Part shown: in pieces, positions 7,678 through 15,002 of the stretch | How the letters are laid out: each line of letters begins with the position of its first letter | Position numbering within the stretch: the first letter of the stretch is position 1 | Assembly (NCBI GenBank): GCA_002305635.1 | Contig: DBPR01000009.1 | Coordinates: 1 to 19,149 of the forward strand | Direction: 5' to 3' | DNA length: 19,149 nucleotides | Source of the DNA: Anaerolineaceae bacterium UBA1415 | GTDB taxonomy: Bacteria; Chloroflexota; Anaerolineae; Anaerolineales; Anaerolineaceae | Program-made: the position numbers and the translations under genes | The notes under the pieces: generated by a model | The model's database searches: none | Told to the model about the DNA's origin: nothing | Seen by the model: the letters and a program-made list of their open reading frames with translations, nothing else

Positions 7678-9009
7678 GTGGATATCCTGACCATCGAAGT
7701 TGGCTCAACCATTACAAAAGCAAACGCCTTCCGGCTCAAGTCGGAAGGCAAAGCTTTTGAAGCGCTCGCCCAGGGTTTTGCCGCAACATCGGTCGTCCAG
7801 GGCGATGTTTTTATCGGCGTCCAGCAAGCGATCGCCGACCTCGAATCCCGATCGGGGATCAAGCTCGAAAACCCCGAGATACATCTCAACAGTTCCGCTG
7901 CCGGTGGCCTGCGTATGACCGTGCACGGCCTGACCTACAGCATGACCGCCCGGGCTGCGCGGGAAGCCGCCCTCGGAGCCGGAGCGATCATCAAACTGGT
8001 CACAGCCGGATTGATCGAGGATTTTGACCTCGAACAAATTCAGGAGATCAACCCCAACATCATCCTGCTGGCAGGCGGGGTCGATTATGGCGAGAAAAAT
8101 ATCGTCCTCGAAAACGCGCGACGGCTGGCATCATTGAACCTGAAGGCTCCCTTGCTGTATGCCGGGAACATCGCCATCAGGAATCAGATTTGCAGAATTT
8201 TTAGCACCTGCGGGCAGGAAGTTATTCCAACCGCCAACGTTTTCCCGGAAGTTGATGTGCTCAACATCGATCCGGTGCGGGCCCTGATCCACGACGCTTT
8301 CAACCGCCACATCATCCACGCCCCTGGCATGGCGAAACTACGCGAATTAACTTCCAACCCAGTCCTGCCCACCCCCGGGGCAGTTCTGAAAGGCGCGGAA
8401 CTTTTCGCCGAAGCCCTCGGTGATGTCGTTGTCCTCGATGTCGGTGGCGCGACCACCGATGTACACAGCGTCACCGAAGGTTCGCAGGAATGGACTTCCC
8501 GTCTGACCGAACCGGAACCGCGCGCCAAACGCACGGTCGAGGGCGATCTGGGCGTTTTCGTCAACGCGCACAATATCATCCGCCTCTCGCAGGAGCCGGA
8601 ATGGGCTGAGCGCCTGGCTGAGCTTGACGCGATCCCCCACACCGAACGCCAGAAGGAACTCACCCGTTGGCTCGGCAAATTCGCCGTCGAAACAGCCATC
8701 CTGCGCCATGCCGGTGTTGTCAGCGACCTCTACACCCCCACCGGCAAACGTCAGATCGTGAAGGGAAAAGACCTGACAGCGGTGCGCTGGTTAGTCGGCA
8801 CCGGCGGCGCACTGACGCGTATCCCCGGAGGAGAGGAAATTCTGCGCGATCTCTGCCGGGGCGCGGGCAAATACCTTTTGCCCAATCCCGACACGCGCGT
8901 CCTGATCGACCGCGACTACCGCTTTTCCGCCCTTGGCACCCTGGCACACCAATATCCCGAAGAAGTCAAAGAGACCTTCCGGCAGTGGGTTGCCGCCATG
9001 AACGAATAA
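7678..9009 (+). CDS. MutL/GlmL-family ATPase, probable ornithine aminomutase maintenance factor
   Basis: The 443-residue product starts at GTG, eight bases after oraE, with TAGGA upstream. It belongs to the MutL/GlmL family (ASKHA fold) linked to cobalamin-dependent carbon-skeleton mutases and aminomutases. Motifs in order: phosphate 1 VGSTITK (8-14), LLAGGVDYG (130-138), phosphate 2 DVGGATTD (254-261), the VEGDLGVFVNA segment (287-297), and the adenosine motif GTGGALT (374-380). The usual Asp of phosphate 1 is Glu7 here (IEVGST). By family and position it should help to load or repair the adenosylcobalamin of OraSE, but direct proof of this role in the family is limited. Related genes occur in clostridial ornithine clusters. 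It is often annotated as glutamate mutase accessory protein; no glutamate mutase is present here. Confidence 0.88.
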   Translation: MDILTIEVGSTITKANAFRLKSEGKAFEALAQGFAATSVVQGDVFIGVQQAIADLESRSGIKLENPEIHLNSSAAGGLRMTVHGLTYSMTARAAREAALGAGAIIKLVTAGLIEDFDLEQIQEINPNIILLAGGVDYGEKNIVLENARRLASLNLKAPLLYAGNIAIRNQICRIFSTCGQEVIPTANVFPEVDVLNIDPVRALIHDAFNRHIIHAPGMAKLRELTSNPVLPTPGAVLKGAELFAEALGDVVVLDVGGATTDVHSVTEGSQEWTSRLTEPEPRAKRTVEGDLGVFVNAHNIIRLSQEPEWAERLAELDAIPHTERQKELTRWLGKFAVETAILRHAGVVSDLYTPTGKRQIVKGKDLTAVRWLVGTGGALTRIPGGEEILRDLCRGAGKYLLPNPDTRVLIDRDYRFSALGTLAHQYPEEVKETFRQWVAAMNE

Positions 9010-9024
9010 CCACAAGGAGTAAAC

Positions 9025-10104
9025 ATGTACACACTTACCCCAAGACTCGAGATCTATCCAAAACGAATTGAAGAAAACGCCCGCCACGTCATCAACCAGG
9101 TGCACGCCCACGGCGGTCAGTTGGCCGCGGTTTCAAAGGTTTTGCGCGCTCATCCAGCCGTTTTGCAGGCCTTCGCCAATGCCGGCGCTGATATGATCGG
9201 CGATTCGCGCCCTCAAAACCTCAGGATCGCCTCGAATGAACAAGCCGGGATTCCCAGGCTCTTGCTGCGCCTTCCGGCGCTTGGACAGGCGCTGGATACC
9301 GTGCGTTATGCCGATTATTCGCTCAATTCTTCTTACGAAACGCTAAAAGCCCTCTCCGAAGCCTCAGAAAGCTTGAACAAGACCCACAAAGCCATCATCA
9401 TGGTCGATGTTGGCGACCTGCGCGAAGGCGTTTGGCCCTCCCGCGCGGTCGATCTGGTCAAAGCGGCTGCCAAACTGCCCGGCATTGAGCTGGTTGGTTT
9501 GGGCTGCAATCTGGCTTGCTACGGTGGGGTCTGCCCGAGTGTGACCAACATGAATCTGCTCATCAAAGTGCGCGAGGACTGCCGCAAAGCGACCGGTCTG
9601 CCATTGGATCTGCTTTCCGGAGGCAACAGCAGTGGGCTGCCCCTGCTTGCCAGCGGGAATATGCCCAAAGAAATCAACCATTTCCGCATCGGCGAAGCCA
9701 TCGTCCTCGGTCGCAACGTGCTTGACCGCAGCCCCTGGCCCGGTACCAGACAGGACACCCTCAAGGTAGTCGCCGAGGTCATCGAGCTGGAAGAAAAGCC
9801 ATCCATCCCGATCGGCGAGACCGGACAAGACGCTTTTGGAAACGAGCCCGAATTTGTGGATCGCGGCATCCGCAAACGGGCGCTGCTCAACCTGGGCAGG
9901 CAGGACGTCGTCATCGAGGGGCTGGAACCGGTCGATCCGGGCATCATCGTTCTGGGCGGCAGCTCAGATCATCTCGTTTTGGATGTCAGCGACGCTCAAA
10001 GCGACCTAAGAGTGGGCGATGAAGTGGCTTTTTACCCCGGTTACGGTGCGACCCTTGCAGCGGCAACCTCGGATTATGTTGAAAAAGTCGTCATTGAAGA
10101 ATAA
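9025..10104 (+). CDS. orr: Ornithine racemase (PLP, alanine racemase-like fold)
   Basis: The 359-residue enzyme would convert L-ornithine to D-ornithine, the substrate of OraSE, and so opens the oxidative branch. It has a fold-type III PLP barrel with the Schiff-base lysine K38 in AVSKVLRAHP. Further family marks are the MVDVGDLREG stretch near 126-135, GCNLACYGG near 159-167, and SGGNSSG, a likely phosphate-binding loop. The C-terminal beta domain differs from that of true alanine racemase, which fits the Orr/YhfX-like group. AAGGAG lies before the ATG. It follows the ATPase gene by 15 bases and precedes alr by 12. Confidence 0.92.
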   Translation: MYTLTPRLEIYPKRIEENARHVINQVHAHGGQLAAVSKVLRAHPAVLQAFANAGADMIGDSRPQNLRIASNEQAGIPRLLLRLPALGQALDTVRYADYSLNSSYETLKALSEASESLNKTHKAIIMVDVGDLREGVWPSRAVDLVKAAAKLPGIELVGLGCNLACYGGVCPSVTNMNLLIKVREDCRKATGLPLDLLSGGNSSGLPLLASGNMPKEINHFRIGEAIVLGRNVLDRSPWPGTRQDTLKVVAEVIELEEKPSIPIGETGQDAFGNEPEFVDRGIRKRALLNLGRQDVVIEGLEPVDPGIIVLGGSSDHLVLDVSDAQSDLRVGDEVAFYPGYGATLAAATSDYVEKVVIEE

Positions 10105-10116
10105 AATACGGGGATT

Positions 10117-11253
10117 ATGCTCTATCAAACTTATCTTCAGATCCACCTGGGGAACATCCGCGCCAATATCCAGGAAATTCAAAAAAGAGTAGGCGCGAAC
10201 CGAAAAGTCATGCTGGCGCTGAAAGCCAATGCCTATGGGCACGGCGCTGTTCAGGTCGCCAGGATGGCGGAAGAGATCGGTATTGACTGGTTCGGCGTGG
10301 CGACGGTTCCGGAAGGGATCGCTCTGCGTGAGGCGGGCGTCAAAGCCAACATTCTCAAATTTGGTCCCGTTTTTCAGGACGCCATCGAGGCCGCCATGCT
10401 GCACGATATCACCCTGACCGTTTGCGACAAAGAAAACGCCCAAACGCTGCAAACTGTCGCCGCCCAACTGGGCAAGCACGCCAAAATCCACCTGAAAGTC
10501 GATACCGGCATGGGACGCATCGGTGTTTCGGTGCCGGAAGCGCCGGAACTTGCCCGCTTTATCGAGCAGGACTGCCCCGATCTGGACCTCGAAGGCATCT
10601 ATACCCATTTACCGGTCAGTGACATTAAGGATCAAAGCTACACAAAAGCTCAGGTCGAACGCTTCAAAAAAGTGATCGAAGAAATTGAAACAAAACTTAG
10701 CAGAGAGATCGCGTGGAAGCACTGCGCCAACTCCGGTGCCGTCCTGGGGCATGAAGACGCATGGCTCAATATGGTTCGTCCCGGTATTATGCTCTACGGT
10801 TATTACCCGGACAAGGAAACCCCGCATACGGTTCCCCTCAAGCCTGGTCTGAGTTTTTATTCCAGCGTGATCTTCGTCAAAAAGGTCAGGGCGGGGACCC
10901 CGATCGGTTACGGACAGACCTGGGTGGCGCCGCGGGATACCTGGATCGCGACCATCCCGGCGGGGTATGGTGACGGCTTCAATCGCCTGCTCTCCAATCG
11001 CGGCAGGGTCCTGATCAACGGGCGCTCCTACCCGGTCGTCGGGCGGGTTTGCATGGACCAAAGCATGGTCGATCTTGGCCCTGAAACAGACGTCAAAGTT
11101 GAGGATATCGTTGTCCTGATCGGCAAAAGCGGCGAAGAAGAGATCACCTGTGACGAAATGGCCGACCTGCTCGACACCATCACCTACGAGATCACCAGCC
11201 AGATCAACCCCCGCGTGATCCGGTATTACGACGAAGACGGGGTGAGGGATTAG
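10117..11253 (+). CDS. alr: Alanine racemase
   Basis: The 378-residue product is a canonical fold-type III alanine racemase. The PLP lysine is K36 in LKANAYGHG, the second catalytic base is Y265 in IGYGQTW, and the family segments KVDTGMGRIG (127-136), RPGIMLYG (221-228), PAGYGDG and VGRVCMDQ are all present. It interconverts L- and D-alanine. Its place as the last gene of the ornithine operon is informative: the OrtAB thiolase releases D-alanine, which this enzyme could turn into L-alanine for transamination or oxidation. It can equally supply D-alanine to cell-wall synthesis. A broader-specificity racemase (serine, ornithine) cannot be excluded from sequence alone. A GGGGATT stretch next to the start is a modest ribosome site. 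Confidence 0.93.
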   Translation: MLYQTYLQIHLGNIRANIQEIQKRVGANRKVMLALKANAYGHGAVQVARMAEEIGIDWFGVATVPEGIALREAGVKANILKFGPVFQDAIEAAMLHDITLTVCDKENAQTLQTVAAQLGKHAKIHLKVDTGMGRIGVSVPEAPELARFIEQDCPDLDLEGIYTHLPVSDIKDQSYTKAQVERFKKVIEEIETKLSREIAWKHCANSGAVLGHEDAWLNMVRPGIMLYGYYPDKETPHTVPLKPGLSFYSSVIFVKKVRAGTPIGYGQTWVAPRDTWIATIPAGYGDGFNRLLSNRGRVLINGRSYPVVGRVCMDQSMVDLGPETDVKVEDIVVLIGKSGEEEITCDEMADLLDTITYEITSQINPRVIRYYDEDGVRD

Positions 11254-11291
11254 CCTTCTCCGCGGGGAACAGGTGCCCGAAGGGCGGATGA

Positions 11292-11306
11292 GGGGCTGCC
11301 CGCCCC
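11292..11306. terminator. Possible hairpin between convergent alr and BMP genes
   Basis: GGGGC (11292-11296) and GCCCC (11302-11306) form a five-pair GC stem with loop TGCCC in the 81-base gap between two convergent genes. It has no T-run on either side, so it is a weak terminator candidate; it may be another GC-rich intergenic palindrome. Confidence 0.3.
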
Positions 11307-11334
11307 GACATAACACCTACGTGTGGACGAACCC

Positions 11335-12396
11335 TTACGGCCTGTCCTTAATATAGCCCTTGAGGAGTTCTTCCCGAATGCGTTCAAAAAGCATTTGTTT
11401 GCCGTCTGACATGATATCGCGGTTGATCTGTTTCAACTCCAGACTGCCGCTGCCGGTCGCGACGCCATCCCCAGCCACGATGCGCAAGACCGCTTGTTCG
11501 GTGCTTTGGATAATGTCGCTGCCAAAAACGCCGACCAACCTGCTCGCCATCTCGAGCCCGGCCTGACCCTCCTGCCCGATCACGGTGATGTTTTTCGAAG
11601 CCAGATAAGAAATTATTTCCGCGGAAGAAATTTCTGGCTGAACATAGATCGCGGTCACCGATTTTGCCAGGAGTGTGTCAACCGCCGCCTGCCAATCAGC
11701 CTGATTGGTCGGATCGGTCACTTCAGCCGTATAAGGATAATAATCCACCGGCATAAAGCGGGCATTGCACAACCCACAGAAATAGCGCACGCCGGTCACA
11801 AAGGAATCCCGCGTGCGATTGCCGACGTCATCATTGGCAAGCGTGACCGCGCCGACACGATAATCATCCGTCGTCAGCGCCAGAGCATAACCAGCCAGGA
11901 AGGAACGTTGTTCCAGCGTGCCACCCTCATTGGTCATCAGATGTAGATTCGTGGCAGGGCTTAAACCCGGCACATCTACTGCCAGAAACTCGACCTGCGG
12001 GAATTGGCTTGCCAGGTTCTGGATCTCATCCGCGCTGGCAGTGCTGACAACAACCCTCACGGTCGGGGTGATCTGTTCCGCTGTCAAACCGTCAACAGCC
12101 TGAAAACTCTTTCCGTTTTCCTGCCCCAAAAGTTGCAAGCGCTCATAGAGCAAACTGTTGTGAATAGAACCCGCGCCAGCCCATAAGACGATCTCCCCAC
12201 TGACCAGACTTGCGGGTGCAGAAGTCACCACTGCTTCCGGCGCTACAGGAGTTTCAAGGACAGGAACCGTTTCAAGGACAAGGGCTTCGGTGGGCGTTGG
12301 AACAGGGGTGGTATCAGTGCCAGAATTCTTACAGGCACCCAGGAATAAAAGCATCAGAACCGCAATTACGGCAAACAGTTTCAGATTTTTCTTCAT
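11335..12396 (-). CDS. BMP-family substrate-binding lipoprotein
   Basis: The 353-residue product begins with a lipoprotein signal (KK, hydrophobic core, lipobox LGAC with C22), so it is likely tethered to the outside of the cytoplasmic membrane. A Thr/Pro/Val-rich spacer of about 40 residues follows. The remainder resembles a periplasmic-binding fold of the basic membrane protein (BMP) type: GLTAEQITPTVRVVVS, a segment FLAGYALALTTDDYRVGAV near 165-183, and DSFVTGVRYFCG. BMP-family proteins usually bind nucleosides or similar small solutes for an ABC importer. No permease or ATPase gene is adjacent, and the substrate is unknown. The Shine-Dalgarno is poor (GGGG almost touching the ATG, AAGG further off). 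Convergent with alr, it is not part of the ornithine operon. Confidence 0.75.
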   Translation of the reverse strand: MKKNLKLFAVIAVLMLLFLGACKNSGTDTTPVPTPTEALVLETVPVLETPVAPEAVVTSAPASLVSGEIVLWAGAGSIHNSLLYERLQLLGQENGKSFQAVDGLTAEQITPTVRVVVSTASADEIQNLASQFPQVEFLAVDVPGLSPATNLHLMTNEGGTLEQRSFLAGYALALTTDDYRVGAVTLANDDVGNRTRDSFVTGVRYFCGLCNARFMPVDYYPYTAEVTDPTNQADWQAAVDTLLAKSVTAIYVQPEISSAEIISYLASKNITVIGQEGQAGLEMASRLVGVFGSDIIQSTEQAVLRIVAGDGVATGSGSLELKQINRDIMSDGKQMLFERIREELLKGYIKDRP

Positions 12397-12477
12397 GCCC
12401 CTATTTTACCTTATGAATGCTATTGCAAGGTTTCTATAAGTCAGTCAGTATTTCTTAGTATGCAATTTATATAGCTC

Positions 12478-12499
12478 GGATTCACCTTTCCTCAAGCGA
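12478..12499 (+). repeat. Dispersed intergenic motif, copy B
   Basis: This matches 1752-1773 at 19 of 22 positions, in the same orientation, about 10.7 kb away. The following bases (to about 12530) also look distantly alike, ending in AATCG plus CC as in copy A. Confidence 0.55.
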
Positions 12500-12534
12500 A
12501 TGTTTATAAACTTTTAATCGAAAATCGTCCTGTA

Positions 12535-12557
12535 CGGACGGGGCTTGACCTCGTCCG
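12535..12557. repeat. GC-rich hairpin in the second intergenic region
   Basis: CGGACGGGG (12535-12543) pairs with CCTCGTCCG (12549-12557) over nine positions, one of them G-U, around the loop CTTGA. No T-run follows. It takes the same relative place as the GC-rich palindromes at 1827-1983. Confidence 0.5.
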
Positions 12558-12782
12558 CTACTTATGCAAATTAATTGACCAGTTATATTAATGTAATTTA
12601 AAAATTATTAGCGACATTGATTCTCAACCCAGTACCGTTTTTTCAATACTGAGAATTTCTATTTATATGTCAATTTGAACGCAAATGATACATGCCACGC
12701 ACCGAACCAATGGCTAACACCGCATGTCAGGCACAAACCATGCAACTATAACAATCAGCAGATCAATTACGAGGAAATTGTT

Positions 12783-13970
12783 ATGAGCATACCGATCACC
12801 GATTCCAAACCAGATGGGGTTTACCGTGCGCCCAACCCACAGGTACGCTATGTGCGCCAAATGATCCAAAACGCCGGGCCCAATGAAAAGCTCGCTTTTG
12901 TTGACAACCTGATCAAACGCAGTCAGGTGGAACCGCGCTATTTTGCCCAACTCGTCTTAGGCTTGTTCCTGCTCCTGATCGGCATCATTGCCAAACTGCC
13001 CCTCCTGATCCTGATCGCCGCCATCACTTCACCAGTGCTCAACCCCATCATCGGGCTCGTAACCGCTGCTGCCCGCCCTTCTGGCAAACACTTTATAAGA
13101 TCTCTGGCGTATCTGATCGCCACAATTTTGCTCTTCTTTGGTGTAGGTTGGCTTTCCAACACTTTCATCCCCTCATTGAAAGATGGGATCGGGGCATTGC
13201 AGACTTTTGCCAGCGGCAACGGTTGGTTGGAGTGGCTGATCCTTGCCGCTACTTCGATCATTGCCATTTTCCTCTTCCTTTATCGCGAGAACATCCCATC
13301 CGTTGCGGCCTCTACCGTTCTGATCTATCTGATCTTTATCCCTGTCACATTGGCAGGCTTGCTCTTCGCGCAGGGTGAGGCAGGTCAGTCCCAAAGCATT
13401 CTCCTGATCAGCAGTACGCGCCTCTTCATCAGCATTTTCCTCATGATCCTCACCCTTTGGATCATGGGTTTCCCTCCAAGGAATGCTCTTGGTTGGATAA
13501 CATTTAGCCTGGTCATCATCTGCGCGGGTTTGCTCATTTATGAAATGAGCGGCAAAGCCCTGTTCACATCTCAACCCACCCCTGAACCGACCCCGGTGCA
13601 GGAGTTGGTAGTTCCCTCCCCGCAACCAACTGTTGTCCCCACCAAAGCGCCTACCGCGACAAGCCAACCAACCCTTGCGCCAACGCTAATTCCCACAGCG
13701 ACCGAAGCCCCTTTGCCAACCCCAACAAAACAAGCTCAAGAAGAGCAACCGCTGATTCGATTGGCACGGGTTGCTTCTGAAAGTGGAGTTGTGATCAGGG
13801 AATCGCCCTCAACGGCTTCGCTCATCCTTGCTTATCTAAACAACGGCGAGTTCCTGACACTCCTGGGCGAGCAGGAAAAAGCACAAGGCATCCTCTGGGA
13901 AAAAGTTCAGTTAGCTGATGGAACGACCGGTTGGGCAACCAGCCAATATTTGCTTGTTGTTGAAAATTAA
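12783..13970 (+). CDS. Polytopic membrane protein with C-terminal SH3-like domain (DUF389-like core, tentative)
   Basis: The preferred ATG at 12783 gives 395 residues and has GAGG eight bases upstream; an ATG at 12675 would add 36 residues without membrane or domain character and has no good ribosome site. About seven hydrophobic segments lie near 52-70, 72-94, 105-125, 148-166, 172-195, 207-228 and 236-256. The stretch ITSPVLNPIIG (81-91) recalls the DUF389 family, but the match is by eye only. A Pro/Thr linker (264-317) leads to a bacterial SH3-like domain (about 326-394; VVIRESPS... GWATSQYL), usually a cell-wall or peptide binding module. The C-terminus is thus likely outside the cell. 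The function is unknown. Its stop codon overlaps the stop of the next, convergent gene. Confidence 0.75.
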   Translation: MSIPITDSKPDGVYRAPNPQVRYVRQMIQNAGPNEKLAFVDNLIKRSQVEPRYFAQLVLGLFLLLIGIIAKLPLLILIAAITSPVLNPIIGLVTAAARPSGKHFIRSLAYLIATILLFFGVGWLSNTFIPSLKDGIGALQTFASGNGWLEWLILAATSIIAIFLFLYRENIPSVAASTVLIYLIFIPVTLAGLLFAQGEAGQSQSILLISSTRLFISIFLMILTLWIMGFPPRNALGWITFSLVIICAGLLIYEMSGKALFTSQPTPEPTPVQELVVPSPQPTVVPTKAPTATSQPTLAPTLIPTATEAPLPTPTKQAQEEQPLIRLARVASESGVVIRESPSTASLILAYLNNGEFLTLLGEQEKAQGILWEKVQLADGTTGWATSQYLLVVEN

Positions 13971-15001
13971 GAAGAAAGTATTCCCAGATTTTCCAAAGGA
14001 ACACGAATAACCGATTCGTCAGCGCGTCGAACAACGACGACCTTGCTCAAAATCCCACTGCCGAGCCGTTCTTCCTCGTCCGGTATTTCAATGATTTCAC
14101 CAAGACTGCCAAAATAGGGTGAGCCCCAAAAGCGCACCTGGCTTCCCAGTAAATTTTTCTGTTCTGTCTCAAACAACCCCATTGCCTGATTTTGCTCTAC
14201 AGGGAAAAAGAGAGCGGCCTTTTGATCATCGCGGTTGAAAGGTTCGTGTGCCAGCAGATAGGCGGTTTTCCCGTCCATCTCTGTCAGCTCAGCCATCATT
14301 GCAGCGCTGATCTCACTATCACCAAACCCAGCCAAAGCAAGCAGCGGTATCGACCAGTTTTCAAACCTTTCAGCCTGCAGCGGATCCAAAGCCCATACGA
14401 CCACCCCGGCGACCCCGGCTTGTTCCAAAGTCGTCATCACATCCGGCAGCCGTTCATTCGTCAGAACCACGACCCTTTCTGCCAGATCTTTTTGATCAAA
14501 ATCCTTGACCTGGTCGACAAGCAATAAGGAGCCAGAAGCAATTTTGCCATTTCCCCAGGCAGCCTTCAGTTTTTTCCCACGAACGAGTATCTGCGCTCCC
14601 AGGCCTGGGATGATCTCAGCAACAATGCCAGCGATCGGGCTGACTGCCTCAAGATGCCTCTCTCCCATCGCCAACGTAACCCGGCCATCACGCACGGAGA
14701 CGACCTTGCCAGCCTCCGGCGCCCTGAAAATTCTGGATAACAGCCCTGGCTTTCGGGCAATGACATCGCCTTTTTGGACATCCTCACCCGCCAACCGCCT
14801 GGTGCAGACCTCCATCTCACGCGCGTCAATGCGAAAATGATTCAAAACGTCAAAGACCTGAAACCTGTCCGGCAGCACAGCTTCCGCGATCACCGATCCT
14901 TTTTCGATCTCCTGCCCGAGATGCACCAAAACCTTGCCTGGAACCGGCAATTTCACCGTGTGGATCAAGGTCGCATTTTGTTGGATAAGATGTTCTTCCA
15001 T
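13967..15001 (-). CDS. Uncharacterised protein with barrel-sandwich-like repeats and KOW/SH3-like C-terminus
   Basis: I do not recognise a named family. The ATG at 15001 (344 residues) lies one base after the stop of the upstream gene and has GGGAG before it; a longer frame from 15106 would overlap that gene deeply. Residues 15-42 (LPVPGKVLVHLGQEIEKGS) and 94-142 (APEAGKVVSV... SPIAGIVAEIIPGLG) look like two lipoyl/biotinyl-type barrel-sandwich segments, but no modifiable MKM lysine is seen. Residues 176-255 resemble an alpha/beta domain (VVVLTNERLPD, GVAGVVVW, IPLLAL). The last 60 residues look like a small beta barrel. There is no signal peptide or membrane helix, so it is probably cytoplasmic. 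It is the last gene of a four-gene minus-strand set. Confidence 0.7.
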   Translation of the reverse strand: MEEHLIQQNATLIHTVKLPVPGKVLVHLGQEIEKGSVIAEAVLPDRFQVFDVLNHFRIDAREMEVCTRRLAGEDVQKGDVIARKPGLLSRIFRAPEAGKVVSVRDGRVTLAMGERHLEAVSPIAGIVAEIIPGLGAQILVRGKKLKAAWGNGKIASGSLLLVDQVKDFDQKDLAERVVVLTNERLPDVMTTLEQAGVAGVVVWALDPLQAERFENWSIPLLALAGFGDSEISAAMMAELTEMDGKTAYLLAHEPFNRDDQKAALFFPVEQNQAMGLFETEQKNLLGSQVRFWGSPYFGSLGEIIEIPDEEERLGSGILSKVVVVRRADESVIRVPLENLGILSS

Positions 15002-15002
15002 T

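Larger units (their letters stand above)
12397..12782. other. 386-bp non-coding region between divergent genes
   Basis: No gene is supported. The region should carry promoters for the BMP gene (leftward) and the membrane protein (rightward), but no clear pair of boxes was found. It repeats the module order of the 1611-2324 region: a GGATTC...AGCGA motif, a GC-rich hairpin, then an ATACTGAGAATT motif. A seven-base inverted repeat, ATTCTCA (12621-12627) and TGAGAAT (12651-12657), surrounds a T-run. Confidence 0.75.

Noticed and set aside
12675..12782. Longer N-terminus for the SH3-domain membrane protein
   Set aside because: The extra 36 residues are polar and low in structure, and the ATG at 12783 has a well-placed GAGG.
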